Shown one piece after another: positions 1 to 8,125 of a stretch of DNA of 40,917 nt. Origin of the DNA: JAJFTV01 sp964426355 (GTDB lineage Bacteria > Chloroflexota > Anaerolineae > Anaerolineales > Anaerolineaceae); NCBI GenBank assembly GCA_964426355.1, contig CAYRRA010000011.1, forward strand, positions 1 to 40,917. The letters are read 5' to 3'. Made by a program: the position numbers and the translations under genes. The first letter of the stretch is position 1. Each line of letters begins with the position of its first letter. The notes under the pieces were generated by a model. That model was not told the DNA's origin. It did not search any database and worked only from the letters and a program-made list of their open reading frames with translations.

Positions 1-539
1 GCGACAGTATATGCCTGCAAGGGATTGCTCTGGCTGCCACATCATTGCGAAAAGTATGCACGGACGGCAAGAATCTGGCTGAACGCGAGAAGATGTCTTT
101 AGCCAGCCTGATGGGCGGTCTTGCTTTAGCCAATTCCGGGTTGGGGGCTGTACACGGTTTTGCAGGAACAATTGGCGGCATGTTTTCCGCCCCGCATGGG
201 GGCATTTGTGCCCGGCTGTTACCGCATGTCTGCCGGGTAAACATCTGCGCTTTGAAAGAACGCGATCCGGGGTCATACTTCCTGGAGCGATATCGACAGA
301 TTTCTAAAATTTTTACGGGGAATGAGTCATCAGAAATCGATGATTGTGTAGATTGGCTGCAAGAATTGGTGGATGAGTTACAAATCTCTCCGTTGAGCGA
401 ATACGGTTTACATGCAGAACATTTTGTCACGGTGATGGAGAAAGCCAGGCAGTCGAGCAGCATGAAAGGTAATCCGATTGTGTTGAAAGATGACGAATTG
501 TTAAAAATTCTCTCATTGGAAAGCCTAGCGGGAAGATGA
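1..539 (+). CDS. Iron-containing alcohol dehydrogenase, C-terminal part (5' end outside window)
   Basis: The frame is open from base 3 to the stop at 537-539, so only about 178 C-terminal residues are visible. They carry the metal-site region of group III Fe-dependent alcohol dehydrogenases: a GLGAVHGFAG stretch followed by APHGGICARLLP, with the histidines expected to bind the catalytic metal, then the all-helical C-terminal domain. Family members oxidise or reduce alcohols, aldehydes or maleylacetate with NAD(P)H in the cytoplasm. The substrate cannot be read from this fragment. The stop overlaps the ATG of the xylulokinase gene (ATGA), so the two are probably translationally coupled and act in one sugar or polyol breakdown pathway. 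I read it as a normal gene cut by the window edge, not a pseudogene. Confidence 0.88.
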   Translation, partial: DSICLQGIALAATSLRKVCTDGKNLAEREKMSLASLMGGLALANSGLGAVHGFAGTIGGMFSAPHGGICARLLPHVCRVNICALKERDPGSYFLERYRQISKIFTGNESSEIDDCVDWLQELVDELQISPLSEYGLHAEHFVTVMEKARQSSSMKGNPIVLKDDELLKILSLESLAGR

Positions 540-2020
540 GCGATGACTCTGCTTTGTTGATGGGAGTGGATTTAGGCACTACCGGTATCAAAGTGGTGTT
601 GATGGGTCTGGATGGAAACCAGGCTGCAGGTGCAGGAAAGGAATATCCCAGCCTTACACCCCGCCCCGGTTGGGTGGAGCAGGAGCCACAGACCTGGCTG
701 GAGACTTGTGAGGAAGTGATACGCCAGGTGCTTCATGCGGATCCAGGCTTGGCTCAGAGAGTGAAGGCGATTGGTTTTTCAGGACAAATGCATGGTACGG
801 TTGTCCTGGATGAGGGAAAAAAGCCGCTTCGACCCGCTATCATCTGGGCAGATCAGCGCAGCCAGCCGCAAGTGGATCGGTTAAAGGCAGAGGTAGGTTC
901 CGAAGAAATGGTTCAATTCAGCGGAAACCCATTGTTTCCGGGGTTTATGCTGGCAACCTGTTTATGGCTGCAGGAAAATGAACCTGAGGTATGGGCGAGA
1001 TGCCGTCATTTGCTTTTGCCGAAGGATTATCTACGGTTTTGTTTCACCGGTGAAATTTGCACTGAACCGAGCGATGCTTCTTCCACCGCAATGTTTCACA
1101 TAGTCGAACGGAAATGGAATAACCCTTTTTTGGAGAAATTGAATATTAACCCTGCCCGATTGCCGCAGGTTCGTGAATCGACAGGTCAGGCTGGGGTGTT
1201 ACAGCATGGTGAAGCCGAAAAACTTGGATTACATATGGGAATACCCGTATTTTGTGGCGGGAGTGACCAGGCTTGCCAGGCTGTGGGGAATGGGTTGCTC
1301 AATCCGGGCAACGTTTCCTGTACAATTGGAACTGGCGGTCAGATTTTTGCGCCGGTCGATACCCCGTGTTATGACCTTCAGCAAAGAGTACATCTGTTTT
1401 GCCATGTCTTGCCTGCACGTTGGCATCTTGAATCAGCCACATTGGCTGCCGGGTTATCCTTAAAATGGTTCCGTGACAGTTTTGAAGGTTATACCTATCA
1501 ACAATGGGCAGATATGGCATCTTTGGTGGAACCGGGAGCCGAGGGGTTGTTGTATGCCCCTTACCTGTTGGGCGAAAGGACACCCTATATGGATTCGTCT
1601 GTGAGAGGAGCATTTTTGGGTATCTCGATCCGTCATCGCCGTGAGCATTTTGCCAGGGCTTTGATGGAAGGAGTTGTTCTCTCGCTTCGTATGGGGTTGG
1701 AACTCATCTTTGAAAAAGGAGTAAAGACACAGCAGATTGTTGCTTCCGGCGGGGCAAACGAACATCCTTTGTGGATGCAAATACAAGCTGATATTTTCAA
1801 CCTTCCGATACTGCGGTCAGTTACTCGTGAACCCGCAGCAGTGGGAGCCGCATTACTGGCGGGTGCAGGCGCAGGGTTCTTTTCCGATTTGCATGACGCA
1901 GTTCGGCAAACCGTTCGGTATGATGCGCCAGTGGAACCAAAGCCGGAGAATGGCGCGGTGTATCATCCGATTTTCGAAAAACACCAACGTCTCTATAGTG
2001 TTCTTAAACAACTCGGATAG
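536..2020 (+). CDS. xylB: Xylulokinase (FGGY family)
   Basis: Predicted to phosphorylate D-xylulose with ATP to xylulose 5-phosphate, feeding the pentose phosphate pathway. The 494-residue protein has the full FGGY architecture: the N-terminal ATP-site motif DLGTTG (residues 12-17), the SGQMHG motif typical of xylulokinases (82-87), and the catalytic aspartate in GGSDQ (Asp244). The C-terminal domain has the nucleotide-binding ASGGANEHPLW segment. Length is normal for XylB. The start ATG sits inside the stop region of the upstream alcohol dehydrogenase gene (ATGA overlap), so its translation probably depends on that gene. With an alcohol dehydrogenase as partner, the true substrate could be a related ketose or polyol-derived sugar. 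FGGY specificity is hard to fix from sequence, but xylulokinase is the best single call. Confidence 0.9.
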   Translation: MSDDSALLMGVDLGTTGIKVVLMGLDGNQAAGAGKEYPSLTPRPGWVEQEPQTWLETCEEVIRQVLHADPGLAQRVKAIGFSGQMHGTVVLDEGKKPLRPAIIWADQRSQPQVDRLKAEVGSEEMVQFSGNPLFPGFMLATCLWLQENEPEVWARCRHLLLPKDYLRFCFTGEICTEPSDASSTAMFHIVERKWNNPFLEKLNINPARLPQVRESTGQAGVLQHGEAEKLGLHMGIPVFCGGSDQACQAVGNGLLNPGNVSCTIGTGGQIFAPVDTPCYDLQQRVHLFCHVLPARWHLESATLAAGLSLKWFRDSFEGYTYQQWADMASLVEPGAEGLLYAPYLLGERTPYMDSSVRGAFLGISIRHRREHFARALMEGVVLSLRMGLELIFEKGVKTQQIVASGGANEHPLWMQIQADIFNLPILRSVTREPAAVGAALLAGAGAGFFSDLHDAVRQTVRYDAPVEPKPENGAVYHPIFEKHQRLYSVLKQLG

Positions 2021-2076
2021 TTTGTGTTATATTGACTTAGAATGCCACACATTGATTACCCAAACGGAGAAAAGTG

Positions 2077-3465
2077 ATGAACAAAAGTGAATTGAACGAA
2101 GAAATGACATCCAGTATCGATTTGCTTTCAGCCTGGATTGAAGCTCAGATGGCTTACAAAGGTTTGCCTGGGCTTTCCATCGGCATCGTTTACGACCAGC
2201 AATTGGTCTGGGCGAAAGGTTATGGATTTGCAAATATCGATAAGAAAATCCCCGCTACACCAAAAACCCTTTACAGAATTGCCTCAATATCCAAGCTGTT
2301 TACCAGCACTGCCCTTCTGCACTTGCGGGATGCGGGAAAACTACAATTGGATGACCCTGTGAACAAGTATTTGCCCTGGTTTTCAATCCGTGTGAAAATG
2401 GATGATACGCCTCCGATTTTGTTGCGGCATCTGATTACTCATACGTCGGGACTGCCTCGGGAAGCCGCTTTTCCCTATTGGGATACCGCTGCATTTCCCA
2501 CGTATGAGGAAATCCGGGAGACTCTTCCATCTCAACAACTGGTGCTGCGACCCGATACACGGTGGAAGTATTCTAACCTGGCAGTATCTCTGGCGGGAAG
2601 CGTTGTGGCAGCTGTTTCGGGGATGAGCTATGAGGATTATGTTGAGCAGAATATCCTTCAGCCTTTGGGAATGCTGGACACTTTTGTCCGAACCGTACCT
2701 CAGGATCACCCCGACTTTGCGGTTGGGTATGGACGGCGTATGCCAGACCTCTCGCGCGAGCTGCGACCATTTGGTGACTGCAAGGGAATCACACCTGCAG
2801 CCAACCTGACCACCAATGTGCAAGACCTGGCGAAGTTTGCCATGCTGCAATTCCGTGATGGCGCTGCGGGTGATGCACAAATCTTATCCGGTCACACCCT
2901 CAGGGAGATGCACGCGGTTCACTGGCTGGATGAGAGCTGGCAAACCGGGTGGGGATGGGGGTTTATGGTGATGCGGATAAAGGGAAAAACCTTCATTGGG
3001 CATGGTGGATCATTGATGGGGTTTAGAACCAACTTGATGCTCTGTCCCCAGGAGAAGGTCGGTGTCATTGTGCTCACCAATGCCGACGATGGCGACCCGT
3101 CTTTTTACGCTGAAAAAGCTTATGAATGGGTAGCGCCTGCATTGTTGAAGATGTACGCTCCTGCACCGGAAAAAGAAAAAGCTGAGGAGGGCTGGAGGAG
3201 ATACGTAGGGAAGTATCGTAATCCTTGGGGTGATATGCAAATCTTGATTCGGGATGGAAAATTGATTGCAATTGATCCTTCGTCGCCGGATCCGACAGTC
3301 GATATTATTCACCTTAAACCCACAGCAGAACATACTTTCATTGTGGAAATGAAAAGCGGTTTTGGCGATATTGGCGAGCCAGTGGTGTTTGACGTAGACG
3401 CGTCTGGCAAAGTAACCCAAATCATATTTGGAGGAAACCACTTTCTTCCAGTAGAAACATGGTAA
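2077..3465 (+). CDS. Serine hydrolase of the beta-lactamase/penicillin-binding-protein fold (class C type)
   Basis: The protein of about 462 residues has the class C beta-lactamase/esterase EstB/DD-peptidase signature: the SxxK nucleophile motif as SISK after RIA, the tyrosine motif as YSN in WKYSNLA, and a HGG box (GHGGSLMG) near the end of the catalytic domain. About 95 C-terminal residues form a small beta-rich domain like those appended to many family members. I see no secretion signal, so a cytoplasmic esterase or peptidase is more likely than antibiotic resistance. I start at ATG 2077, not GTG 2074, because the GGAGA ribosome site at 2066-2070 is well placed for it. The upstream gap to xylB is only 56 bases, so it may be co-transcribed. 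The substrate is unknown. Confidence 0.85.
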   Translation: MNKSELNEEMTSSIDLLSAWIEAQMAYKGLPGLSIGIVYDQQLVWAKGYGFANIDKKIPATPKTLYRIASISKLFTSTALLHLRDAGKLQLDDPVNKYLPWFSIRVKMDDTPPILLRHLITHTSGLPREAAFPYWDTAAFPTYEEIRETLPSQQLVLRPDTRWKYSNLAVSLAGSVVAAVSGMSYEDYVEQNILQPLGMLDTFVRTVPQDHPDFAVGYGRRMPDLSRELRPFGDCKGITPAANLTTNVQDLAKFAMLQFRDGAAGDAQILSGHTLREMHAVHWLDESWQTGWGWGFMVMRIKGKTFIGHGGSLMGFRTNLMLCPQEKVGVIVLTNADDGDPSFYAEKAYEWVAPALLKMYAPAPEKEKAEEGWRRYVGKYRNPWGDMQILIRDGKLIAIDPSSPDPTVDIIHLKPTAEHTFIVEMKSGFGDIGEPVVFDVDASGKVTQIIFGGNHFLPVETW

Positions 3466-3502
3466 TATTCTTGTATATGCAATAAAAGGTGAGCATTTAC
3501 AT

Positions 3503-3531
3503 TTGTCGATTTTACAGAAATGACATAAAAT
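3503..3531 (+). promoter_or_regulatory. Predicted sigma-70 promoter for the receiver gene at 3561
   Basis: A -35 hexamer TTGTCG (3503-3508) and a -10 hexamer TAAAAT (3526-3531) are 17 bases apart, the ideal spacing. Transcription would begin near 3538, leaving about 22 bases before the start codon. Read by eye only. Confidence 0.5.
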
Positions 3532-3560
3532 TAGTAAAGTCAGTTGATATGTGAGGGCAA

Positions 3561-3926
3561 ATGAAGCGGTTATTAATCGTAGATGATGATGTGAACCTCC
3601 TGACCTTTTTTGAAGAAGAGCTAACGCAAGCAGGTTTCTCTGTGACGATTAGAGATAACGGCGCGGATGCCATTATAGCAGCAGCCGAGGAAGAATATGA
3701 CCTGATATTGCTGGATATGCTTATGCCAGGGTTGGACGGGATAAAAGTGACAAAAGTGTTACGAAAAATAACCCCAGGTATTCCAATCATCGGTTTGACT
3801 GGATATGTTGGGCGAGGTTACCTGTCTCAAGCGATGGAATTGGGTGTACCGATTTTAACCAAACCGGTTGTAATGACCGATTTGATTCTTGAAATCAACC
3901 AGGCATTGGCAAAAACCGAAGCATAA
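3561..3926 (+). CDS. Stand-alone response regulator receiver protein
   Basis: A 121-residue single-domain receiver (CheY-like fold) with no output domain. The acidic pocket is present as VDDD near residues 7-10, the phosphoacceptor aspartate lies in LLDMLMPG, the conserved Thr is in GLTGY, and the lysine is in LTKPV. It can therefore be expected to accept a phosphoryl group from a histidine kinase and act through protein contacts. No kinase is adjacent. The gene has its own promoter (3503-3531), a GAGGG ribosome site just before ATG 3561, and a terminator right after it, so it is a single-gene unit. A second lone receiver lies at 22578-22991. The two are only distantly alike. Confidence 0.9.
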   Translation: MKRLLIVDDDVNLLTFFEEELTQAGFSVTIRDNGADAIIAAAEEEYDLILLDMLMPGLDGIKVTKVLRKITPGIPIIGLTGYVGRGYLSQAMELGVPILTKPVVMTDLILEINQALAKTEA

Positions 3927-3945
3927 AATTCCCCGTATGAAATGG

Positions 3946-3985
3946 AAAGAGGCTATCCCTGACGGTTGGGATTGTCTCTTTTTTT
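3946..3985 (+). terminator. Rho-independent terminator of the receiver gene
   Basis: A stem of about 14 pairs with one wobble and one mismatch (AAAGAGGCTATCCC against GGGATTGTCTCTTT) and a short loop is followed by a run of seven T. It lies 20 bases after the receiver stop codon. Confidence 0.85.
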
Positions 3986-4036
3986 AACTTCGCTTAAAGT
4001 GAGCGATATGATCTGCGATTCTGTTTTTATGGTAAA

Positions 4037-4079
4037 CAAAACGTTAGAACGAGGCTGTTTATAGTACAACCTCGTTCTA
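4037..4079 (-). terminator. Probable terminator of the ABC exporter operon
   Basis: A perfect 10-bp inverted repeat (TAGAACGAGG at 4045-4054, CCTCGTTCTA at 4070-4079) lies about 57 bases downstream of the second ABC gene on the minus strand. It is followed by a T-rich but interrupted tract (CGTTTTGTTT). Termination is likely, but the tail is not ideal. Confidence 0.65.
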
Positions 4080-4135
4080 TGACATTTCTTGATTGATTTT
4101 TGAACAAATCGGGTGACGGTATTTGATGTTTGTAA

Positions 4136-5959
4136 TCAACTTGTGCCAGGTGAAGGTGCTTCCTGGAACAGGTTGTAATGTTGCTCCATCTGGTTGCGGA
4201 ATTGTTTTGTATAGAGATGGTAATATTTTCCTTTTCGGCGCAGTAATTCAGCATGTGAACCTGCTTCCATAATCTCACCGCCTTCAATCACCAGGATGCG
4301 ATTGGCTTCTCGAATGGTTGACAACCGGTGTGCGATAACGAAGCTGGTACGCCCTTCCATCAGTACTGACATACCACGCTGAATCATCATTTCTGAGATA
4401 GTATCCACCGAACTGGTGGCTTCATCCATGACGAAAACTTCCGGGTCTGCAAGTATGGCGCGAGCCAGGCTGATGAGCTGTTTTTGCCCCACAGAGAGCA
4501 GGCTTCCGCCTTCACCCACTTCTTCATCGTAACCATTCTTGAACCGCATAATAAAATCGTGTGCTCCTACCAGACGGGCGGCATTTTCAATTTCCTCCTG
4601 GGTGGCGTTTAACCGTCCATAGGTGATATTCTCGCGAATCGTGCCAGAAAAAAGATGTGGTGTCTGCGGCACCATGCCGATGCGAGACTGGATGGCATGT
4701 AGCGATAAACTGGTGTAATCTTTGCCGCCGATGCAGATGGTGCCTTGCTTTGGCTCATAGAATCGACAAAGCAAATTTACAATGGTAGATTTACCTCCAC
4801 CCGTTGGACCCACCAATGCAATGGTTTCTCCGCGTTTCACCTTCAGGCTGAAATTTTTAAGGACTGGTTTGTCATCTTCATAATAGAAGGTGACATTTTC
4901 AAAGTCGATATCCCCTTCAATTGTGCCAGGATCGATGGAACCGGGGCGGTCAGTAACTTCAGGGACTGAATCGACCAGGGAAAAAATGCGCTCTGCCGAT
5001 GCAATGGCGCGTTGGAGCTCAGCATACACACGTGCGAGATCCTGGATGGGCCACATCATGAATGTGATATATGAGACGAAGGCTTGAATGCTCCCAATGG
5101 TCATGCTGCCAAAGATGACCGGGTTGCCACTGTACCAGACGATGCCAGCCATGACGGCAGCTGAAACGATTTGTACCGAGGGAAGAAACAATGCACTCAA
5201 CCAGGCGGCTTTATAGCCGGCGTCATACATCTGGCTGGTCAGGGTTTTGAATTCTTCAAGATTTGCTTCTTCGCGGTTCAGCGCTTTCACCACCTTCACG
5301 CCGGTGATATTTTCGTTGTATGCGCCGGTGATTTGCGAATTCAAGCGGCGTACGCGCCTGAACTGGGTTAAGATTCTTTTCCGGAATTCGATGGAAATAT
5401 AAAGGAGCAGCGGCAGTGAGAGAAATACGATCAATGCCAGTTTCCAGTTGATATACAACATGAAACCCATGGAGGTAATGATGCCCACCACTGCCCAGGT
5501 AACATCGAGAAGCCCCCAGGTAACCAGTTCCGACACCCTTACAGAATCTGATGTCACGCGCGACATGATCCAGCCGACCGGTGTTCTCGAATAATATGAG
5601 AGTGACAGCTCCTGTAAATGATTGAACATTTTCTGTGACAGATCGTAGCGGATATGCTGTCCAAGGATACCGGTCAGGTAAATAAATAGGAAAACAGCGA
5701 TTGCCTGAAAAATGGTGAGCGCGGTGTAAACAATCAATACACGGGTCAGTGCGCTCATATCGTTTGCCAGGATGCCATCGTCCACGATCAGCTTGCTTAA
5801 GTAGGTAAAAATGGAATCGAGACCTGACACCACGACAATGGATATCAAGAAACCGATCACCTTTTTTTTGTGGGCTTTGGTTAAAGAGAGAATCCTGCGG
5901 AGGGTATTCCCGCTGAATTTCGTCTCGAATTCTTCTTCTTCAAAATAATGCTCAGACAC
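4136..5959 (-). CDS. ABC exporter half-transporter with the intact catalytic ATPase residue (heterodimer subunit 2)
   Basis: A six-helix ABC exporter membrane domain (to about residue 330) is followed by a nucleotide-binding domain: Walker A GPTGGGKST (384-392), a signature written LSVGQ instead of LSGGQ (488-492), Walker B ending MDEA with the catalytic glutamate, and the H-loop AHR. The deviant signature paired with an intact glutamate fits one half of a heterodimer. Its partner just upstream shows the complementary defect (normal signature, Asp for Glu). I choose GTG 5959 as the start because AAAGGAG lies 8 bases before it. That start overlaps the partner's stop codon, implying coupled synthesis. 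Likely role: export of a lipid, drug-like compound or peptide across the cytoplasmic membrane. Substrate unknown. Confidence 0.9.
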   Translation of the reverse strand: MSEHYFEEEEFETKFSGNTLRRILSLTKAHKKKVIGFLISIVVVSGLDSIFTYLSKLIVDDGILANDMSALTRVLIVYTALTIFQAIAVFLFIYLTGILGQHIRYDLSQKMFNHLQELSLSYYSRTPVGWIMSRVTSDSVRVSELVTWGLLDVTWAVVGIITSMGFMLYINWKLALIVFLSLPLLLYISIEFRKRILTQFRRVRRLNSQITGAYNENITGVKVVKALNREEANLEEFKTLTSQMYDAGYKAAWLSALFLPSVQIVSAAVMAGIVWYSGNPVIFGSMTIGSIQAFVSYITFMMWPIQDLARVYAELQRAIASAERIFSLVDSVPEVTDRPGSIDPGTIEGDIDFENVTFYYEDDKPVLKNFSLKVKRGETIALVGPTGGGKSTIVNLLCRFYEPKQGTICIGGKDYTSLSLHAIQSRIGMVPQTPHLFSGTIRENITYGRLNATQEEIENAARLVGAHDFIMRFKNGYDEEVGEGGSLLSVGQKQLISLARAILADPEVFVMDEATSSVDTISEMMIQRGMSVLMEGRTSFVIAHRLSTIREANRILVIEGGEIMEAGSHAELLRRKGKYYHLYTKQFRNQMEQHYNLFQEAPSPGTS

Positions 5960-7760
5960 CGTCAATCTCCTTTTGCAATTCCGACTCAATTTGAGATTGG
6001 ATCAGGTAAATACGTCGATAGATGCCTTCTTTGTCGATCAAATCTTGATGCGTTCCATGCTGAACGATTTTTCCGTTATCCATGACCAGAATCAGGTCTG
6101 CATTCATGATCGATTGGATGCGATGTGCAATGATGAACGTGGTGCGATCTTTCATCAGGTTGTGCAGGGCGGTTTGGATTTCTGCTTCTGTCTCTGTATC
6201 AACCGATGAAGTGGAATCATCGAGGATCAGGATGCCGGGTTGTTTTAGGATTGCCCTCGCGATTGCTACACGTTGTTTTTGACCGCCGGAAAGGGTGGTT
6301 CCGCGTTCACCTACGATAGTGTTGTACCCGCCAAGTACATTGATGATGACATCGTGGATTGCAGCAGACCTGGCTGCCTGCTCGACCTTTTCTTGGGATA
6401 TTTCTTTGCCAACCCCATAGGTGATGTTTTCATAGAGACTGCGAGAAAACAAGAAAGGTTCTTGCTCGACGATGCCGATGTTCTGTCTTAAGAAGCGTCT
6501 GGGATAGCGGTTCAACTCGATCCCATCCAATAGAATACTGCCTTGTGTGTATTCAAAGAAACGTGGAAGCAAATTGACCAGCGTGGTCTTCCCCGAACCG
6601 GTGGAGCCCAGTAAAGCAACTACCTGTCCTGGTTTCACCTTGAGATTGATGTCATTAAGGATTTGGTTGTCTTTTTCGTATGCAAACGAGACATTACGAA
6701 ATTCGATCTCTCCGCGTAAAGGGTGTTCAGGGATGTAGTCGCCTGTATCCAGGGGTTCCTGTTCTTCTTTGATGATGGTTTCAACACGTTTGAAGCTGAC
6801 CATGCCGGTTGACATATCCACAATCAGGCGACCCAGGTTGCGCATGGGGAAGATGATCCAGACCAGAATACCCGCGTAAGCAAGGTAATCGCCGATGGTG
6901 ATCTCCCCGTTGATTGCCATGATGGCTGCTGCCAGGTAACCACCCAGCATTTGCAGACCACAAAGCACATCCGACATGGGCCAGAAAAGAGAGTGCATGG
7001 TGGTTAACTTTTTCCCGCGGATCAAGTTTTCCCAGTTGTCTTTTTCGAATTTAGTTATCTCGTATTGCTGCCTTGCAAATGCTTTCACCACTCGTACACC
7101 GGTGAGATTTTCTTGCAAAGTGGTAGAGAGCACCGCTTCTTGTTCCTGAAATGATTCGTAAGCAGCCGAGACCTTGCGGAAAAAGAACATGGAAACCAGG
7201 ACGATCAATGGGATCACCACGATGGATAAGAAGGCGAGGCGGGTGTTAATCGTCAATAAAGCGATAAAATTGACCAGGAAGAGGAACGAAATACGCCCCA
7301 CGCTGATTGCCTGGTCACCCAGGAATCGTCGAATGGCATCCACATCGGAGGTAACGCGCTGGATGAGCTCGCCCGTATCGGTCTGGTTGTGATAAGCAAA
7401 TGTCAGGCGCTGAATGTGGTCAAATAAAAAGTTCCGCAAGCGGCGAATCACGCCTTCGGATGTTTCTGCTGCCAGTTTCCCACTGAGGAATGTAAAACCG
7501 CCCTGCACAGCAGCGAGTATGACAAAACCGAGTGCGATGATCAAGATATCGTATTGGCGGTTCCCTGCACCGATATAATCATCCACGAAATATCGTAGCA
7601 GGAAATAGGTTGCTGTCCGGGCGATTGCGGAAACTCCCAGGCTCAGATTGGCAATGAGAAATTTTAACAGATACCCATGTGCCAAACGCAGCATGCCCGC
7701 CAGTTTGTTCGGTGCAGTAATGATGTTTTTCAGATCATATTGACCTGTTTGTTTTTCCAT
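5952..7760 (-). CDS. ABC exporter half-transporter with degenerate Walker B (heterodimer subunit 1)
   Basis: A 602-residue protein with an N-terminal six-helix ABC exporter domain and a C-terminal ATPase domain: Walker A GSTGSGKTT (385-393), canonical signature LSGGQ (490-494), Walker B ILILDD (Asp514-Asp515) and H-loop AHR. Asp515 stands where catalytic Glu is expected, so one composite ATP site should be hydrolysis-poor, as known for TM287/288- and LmrCD-type heterodimeric exporters. The stop overlaps the start of subunit 2. The purine-rich sequence AGGGAG directly abuts ATG 7760, a spacing shorter than usual, so initiation may be inefficient. Family members export drugs, lipids or peptides. 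Nothing nearby names the substrate. Confidence 0.9.
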   Translation of the reverse strand: MEKQTGQYDLKNIITAPNKLAGMLRLAHGYLLKFLIANLSLGVSAIARTATYFLLRYFVDDYIGAGNRQYDILIIALGFVILAAVQGGFTFLSGKLAAETSEGVIRRLRNFLFDHIQRLTFAYHNQTDTGELIQRVTSDVDAIRRFLGDQAISVGRISFLFLVNFIALLTINTRLAFLSIVVIPLIVLVSMFFFRKVSAAYESFQEQEAVLSTTLQENLTGVRVVKAFARQQYEITKFEKDNWENLIRGKKLTTMHSLFWPMSDVLCGLQMLGGYLAAAIMAINGEITIGDYLAYAGILVWIIFPMRNLGRLIVDMSTGMVSFKRVETIIKEEQEPLDTGDYIPEHPLRGEIEFRNVSFAYEKDNQILNDINLKVKPGQVVALLGSTGSGKTTLVNLLPRFFEYTQGSILLDGIELNRYPRRFLRQNIGIVEQEPFLFSRSLYENITYGVGKEISQEKVEQAARSAAIHDVIINVLGGYNTIVGERGTTLSGGQKQRVAIARAILKQPGILILDDSTSSVDTETEAEIQTALHNLMKDRTTFIIAHRIQSIMNADLILVMDNGKIVQHGTHQDLIDKEGIYRRIYLIQSQIESELQKEIDGV

Positions 7761-7805
7761 CTCCCTGACAAACGCCTTTCATAAGTGATTTAGAGCAAAG
7801 AATCC

Positions 7806-7834
7806 ATTATAACTGAAAGCCTGTTTATTGTATA
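7806..7834 (-). promoter_or_regulatory. Predicted promoter of the ABC exporter operon
   Basis: On the minus strand a perfect TATAAT (7811-7806) has TATACA 17 bases upstream (7834-7829). Transcription would start near 7799, giving a leader of about 39 bases. The stretch 7835-7920 between this promoter and the divergent recA promoter holds nothing I can name. Confidence 0.5.
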
Positions 7835-7920
7835 TGGAGCGAATTGCCTCAAAAACAGATGTTACTGAATTATGCCCCACAAGACACGAACAACAAATCA
7901 TAATGAATACGTAAAAAGAC

Positions 7921-7948
7921 TTGACTTGTTGAACAAATGTACTATAAT
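7921..7948 (+). promoter_or_regulatory. recA promoter
   Basis: TTGACT (7921-7926) and TATAAT (7943-7948) are separated by 16 bases, a near-consensus sigma-70 promoter. The start would be near 7955, about 170 bases upstream of the recA ATG, so the leader is long. It contains the structured element at 7975-8076. Confidence 0.7.
7931..7942 (+). promoter_or_regulatory. LexA/DinR-like operator inside the recA promoter spacer
   Basis: GAACAAATGTAC matches the Gram-positive SOS box pattern GAAC-N4-GTTC at seven of eight fixed positions. It fills the spacer between -35 and -10 of the recA promoter, ending at the base before TATAAT. A repressor bound here would block RNA polymerase, the expected arrangement for SOS control. 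No lexA gene lies in the window. Confidence 0.6.
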
Positions 7949-7974
7949 AAACTTATTCTACCATAGAAAAGTAG

Positions 7975-8076
7975 TTCGCCAAATGTTTCTTTTCAAACTT
8001 GAGAGTTTACTGGCGAATTACTTCAAGTAATCGGTTTTTTTTCAATCTCTTTGTAAAAAGACTTTCAACCGATTAC
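7975..8076 (+). ncRNA. Structured leader element, copy 1 (recA leader)
   Basis: Four helices can be drawn: TTCGCCA/TGGCGAA (7975-7981 with 8011-8017), a small inner hairpin AAACT/AGTTT, a compact hairpin ATTACTT-C-AAGTAAT (8017-8031), and a perfect 10-bp long-range helix GTAATCGGTT/AACCGATTAC (8027-8036 with 8067-8076). The GTAAT arm is shared by the last two, so they exclude each other. A run of eight T follows the compact hairpin. A related copy lies at 27916-28019 with the same helices and spacings. Such structure in a long leader suggests control of recA by RNA folding, but a dispersed repeat is also possible. I do not recognise the family. Confidence 0.55.
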
Positions 8077-8125
8077 AAAAGCCATATAAATCGAAAAGCA
8101 AGCACACTGAGCAGGAGGAATATTG

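Noticed and set aside
2033..2061. TTGACT-17-ATTACC as a promoter for the serine hydrolase gene
   Set aside because: The -10 matches consensus at too few positions, and the gene may be co-transcribed with xylB.
2383..2880. A 165-codon minus-strand open frame inside the serine hydrolase gene
   Set aside because: Fully covered by a gene with intact catalytic motifs; composition is not protein-like.
7975..8076. Interpretation of the repeated element as a MITE or insertion sequence
   Set aside because: Neither copy shows terminal inverted repeats at its ends or a target duplication, and no transposase is present. The internal pairing pattern fits a folded RNA better, though a dispersed repeat is not excluded.
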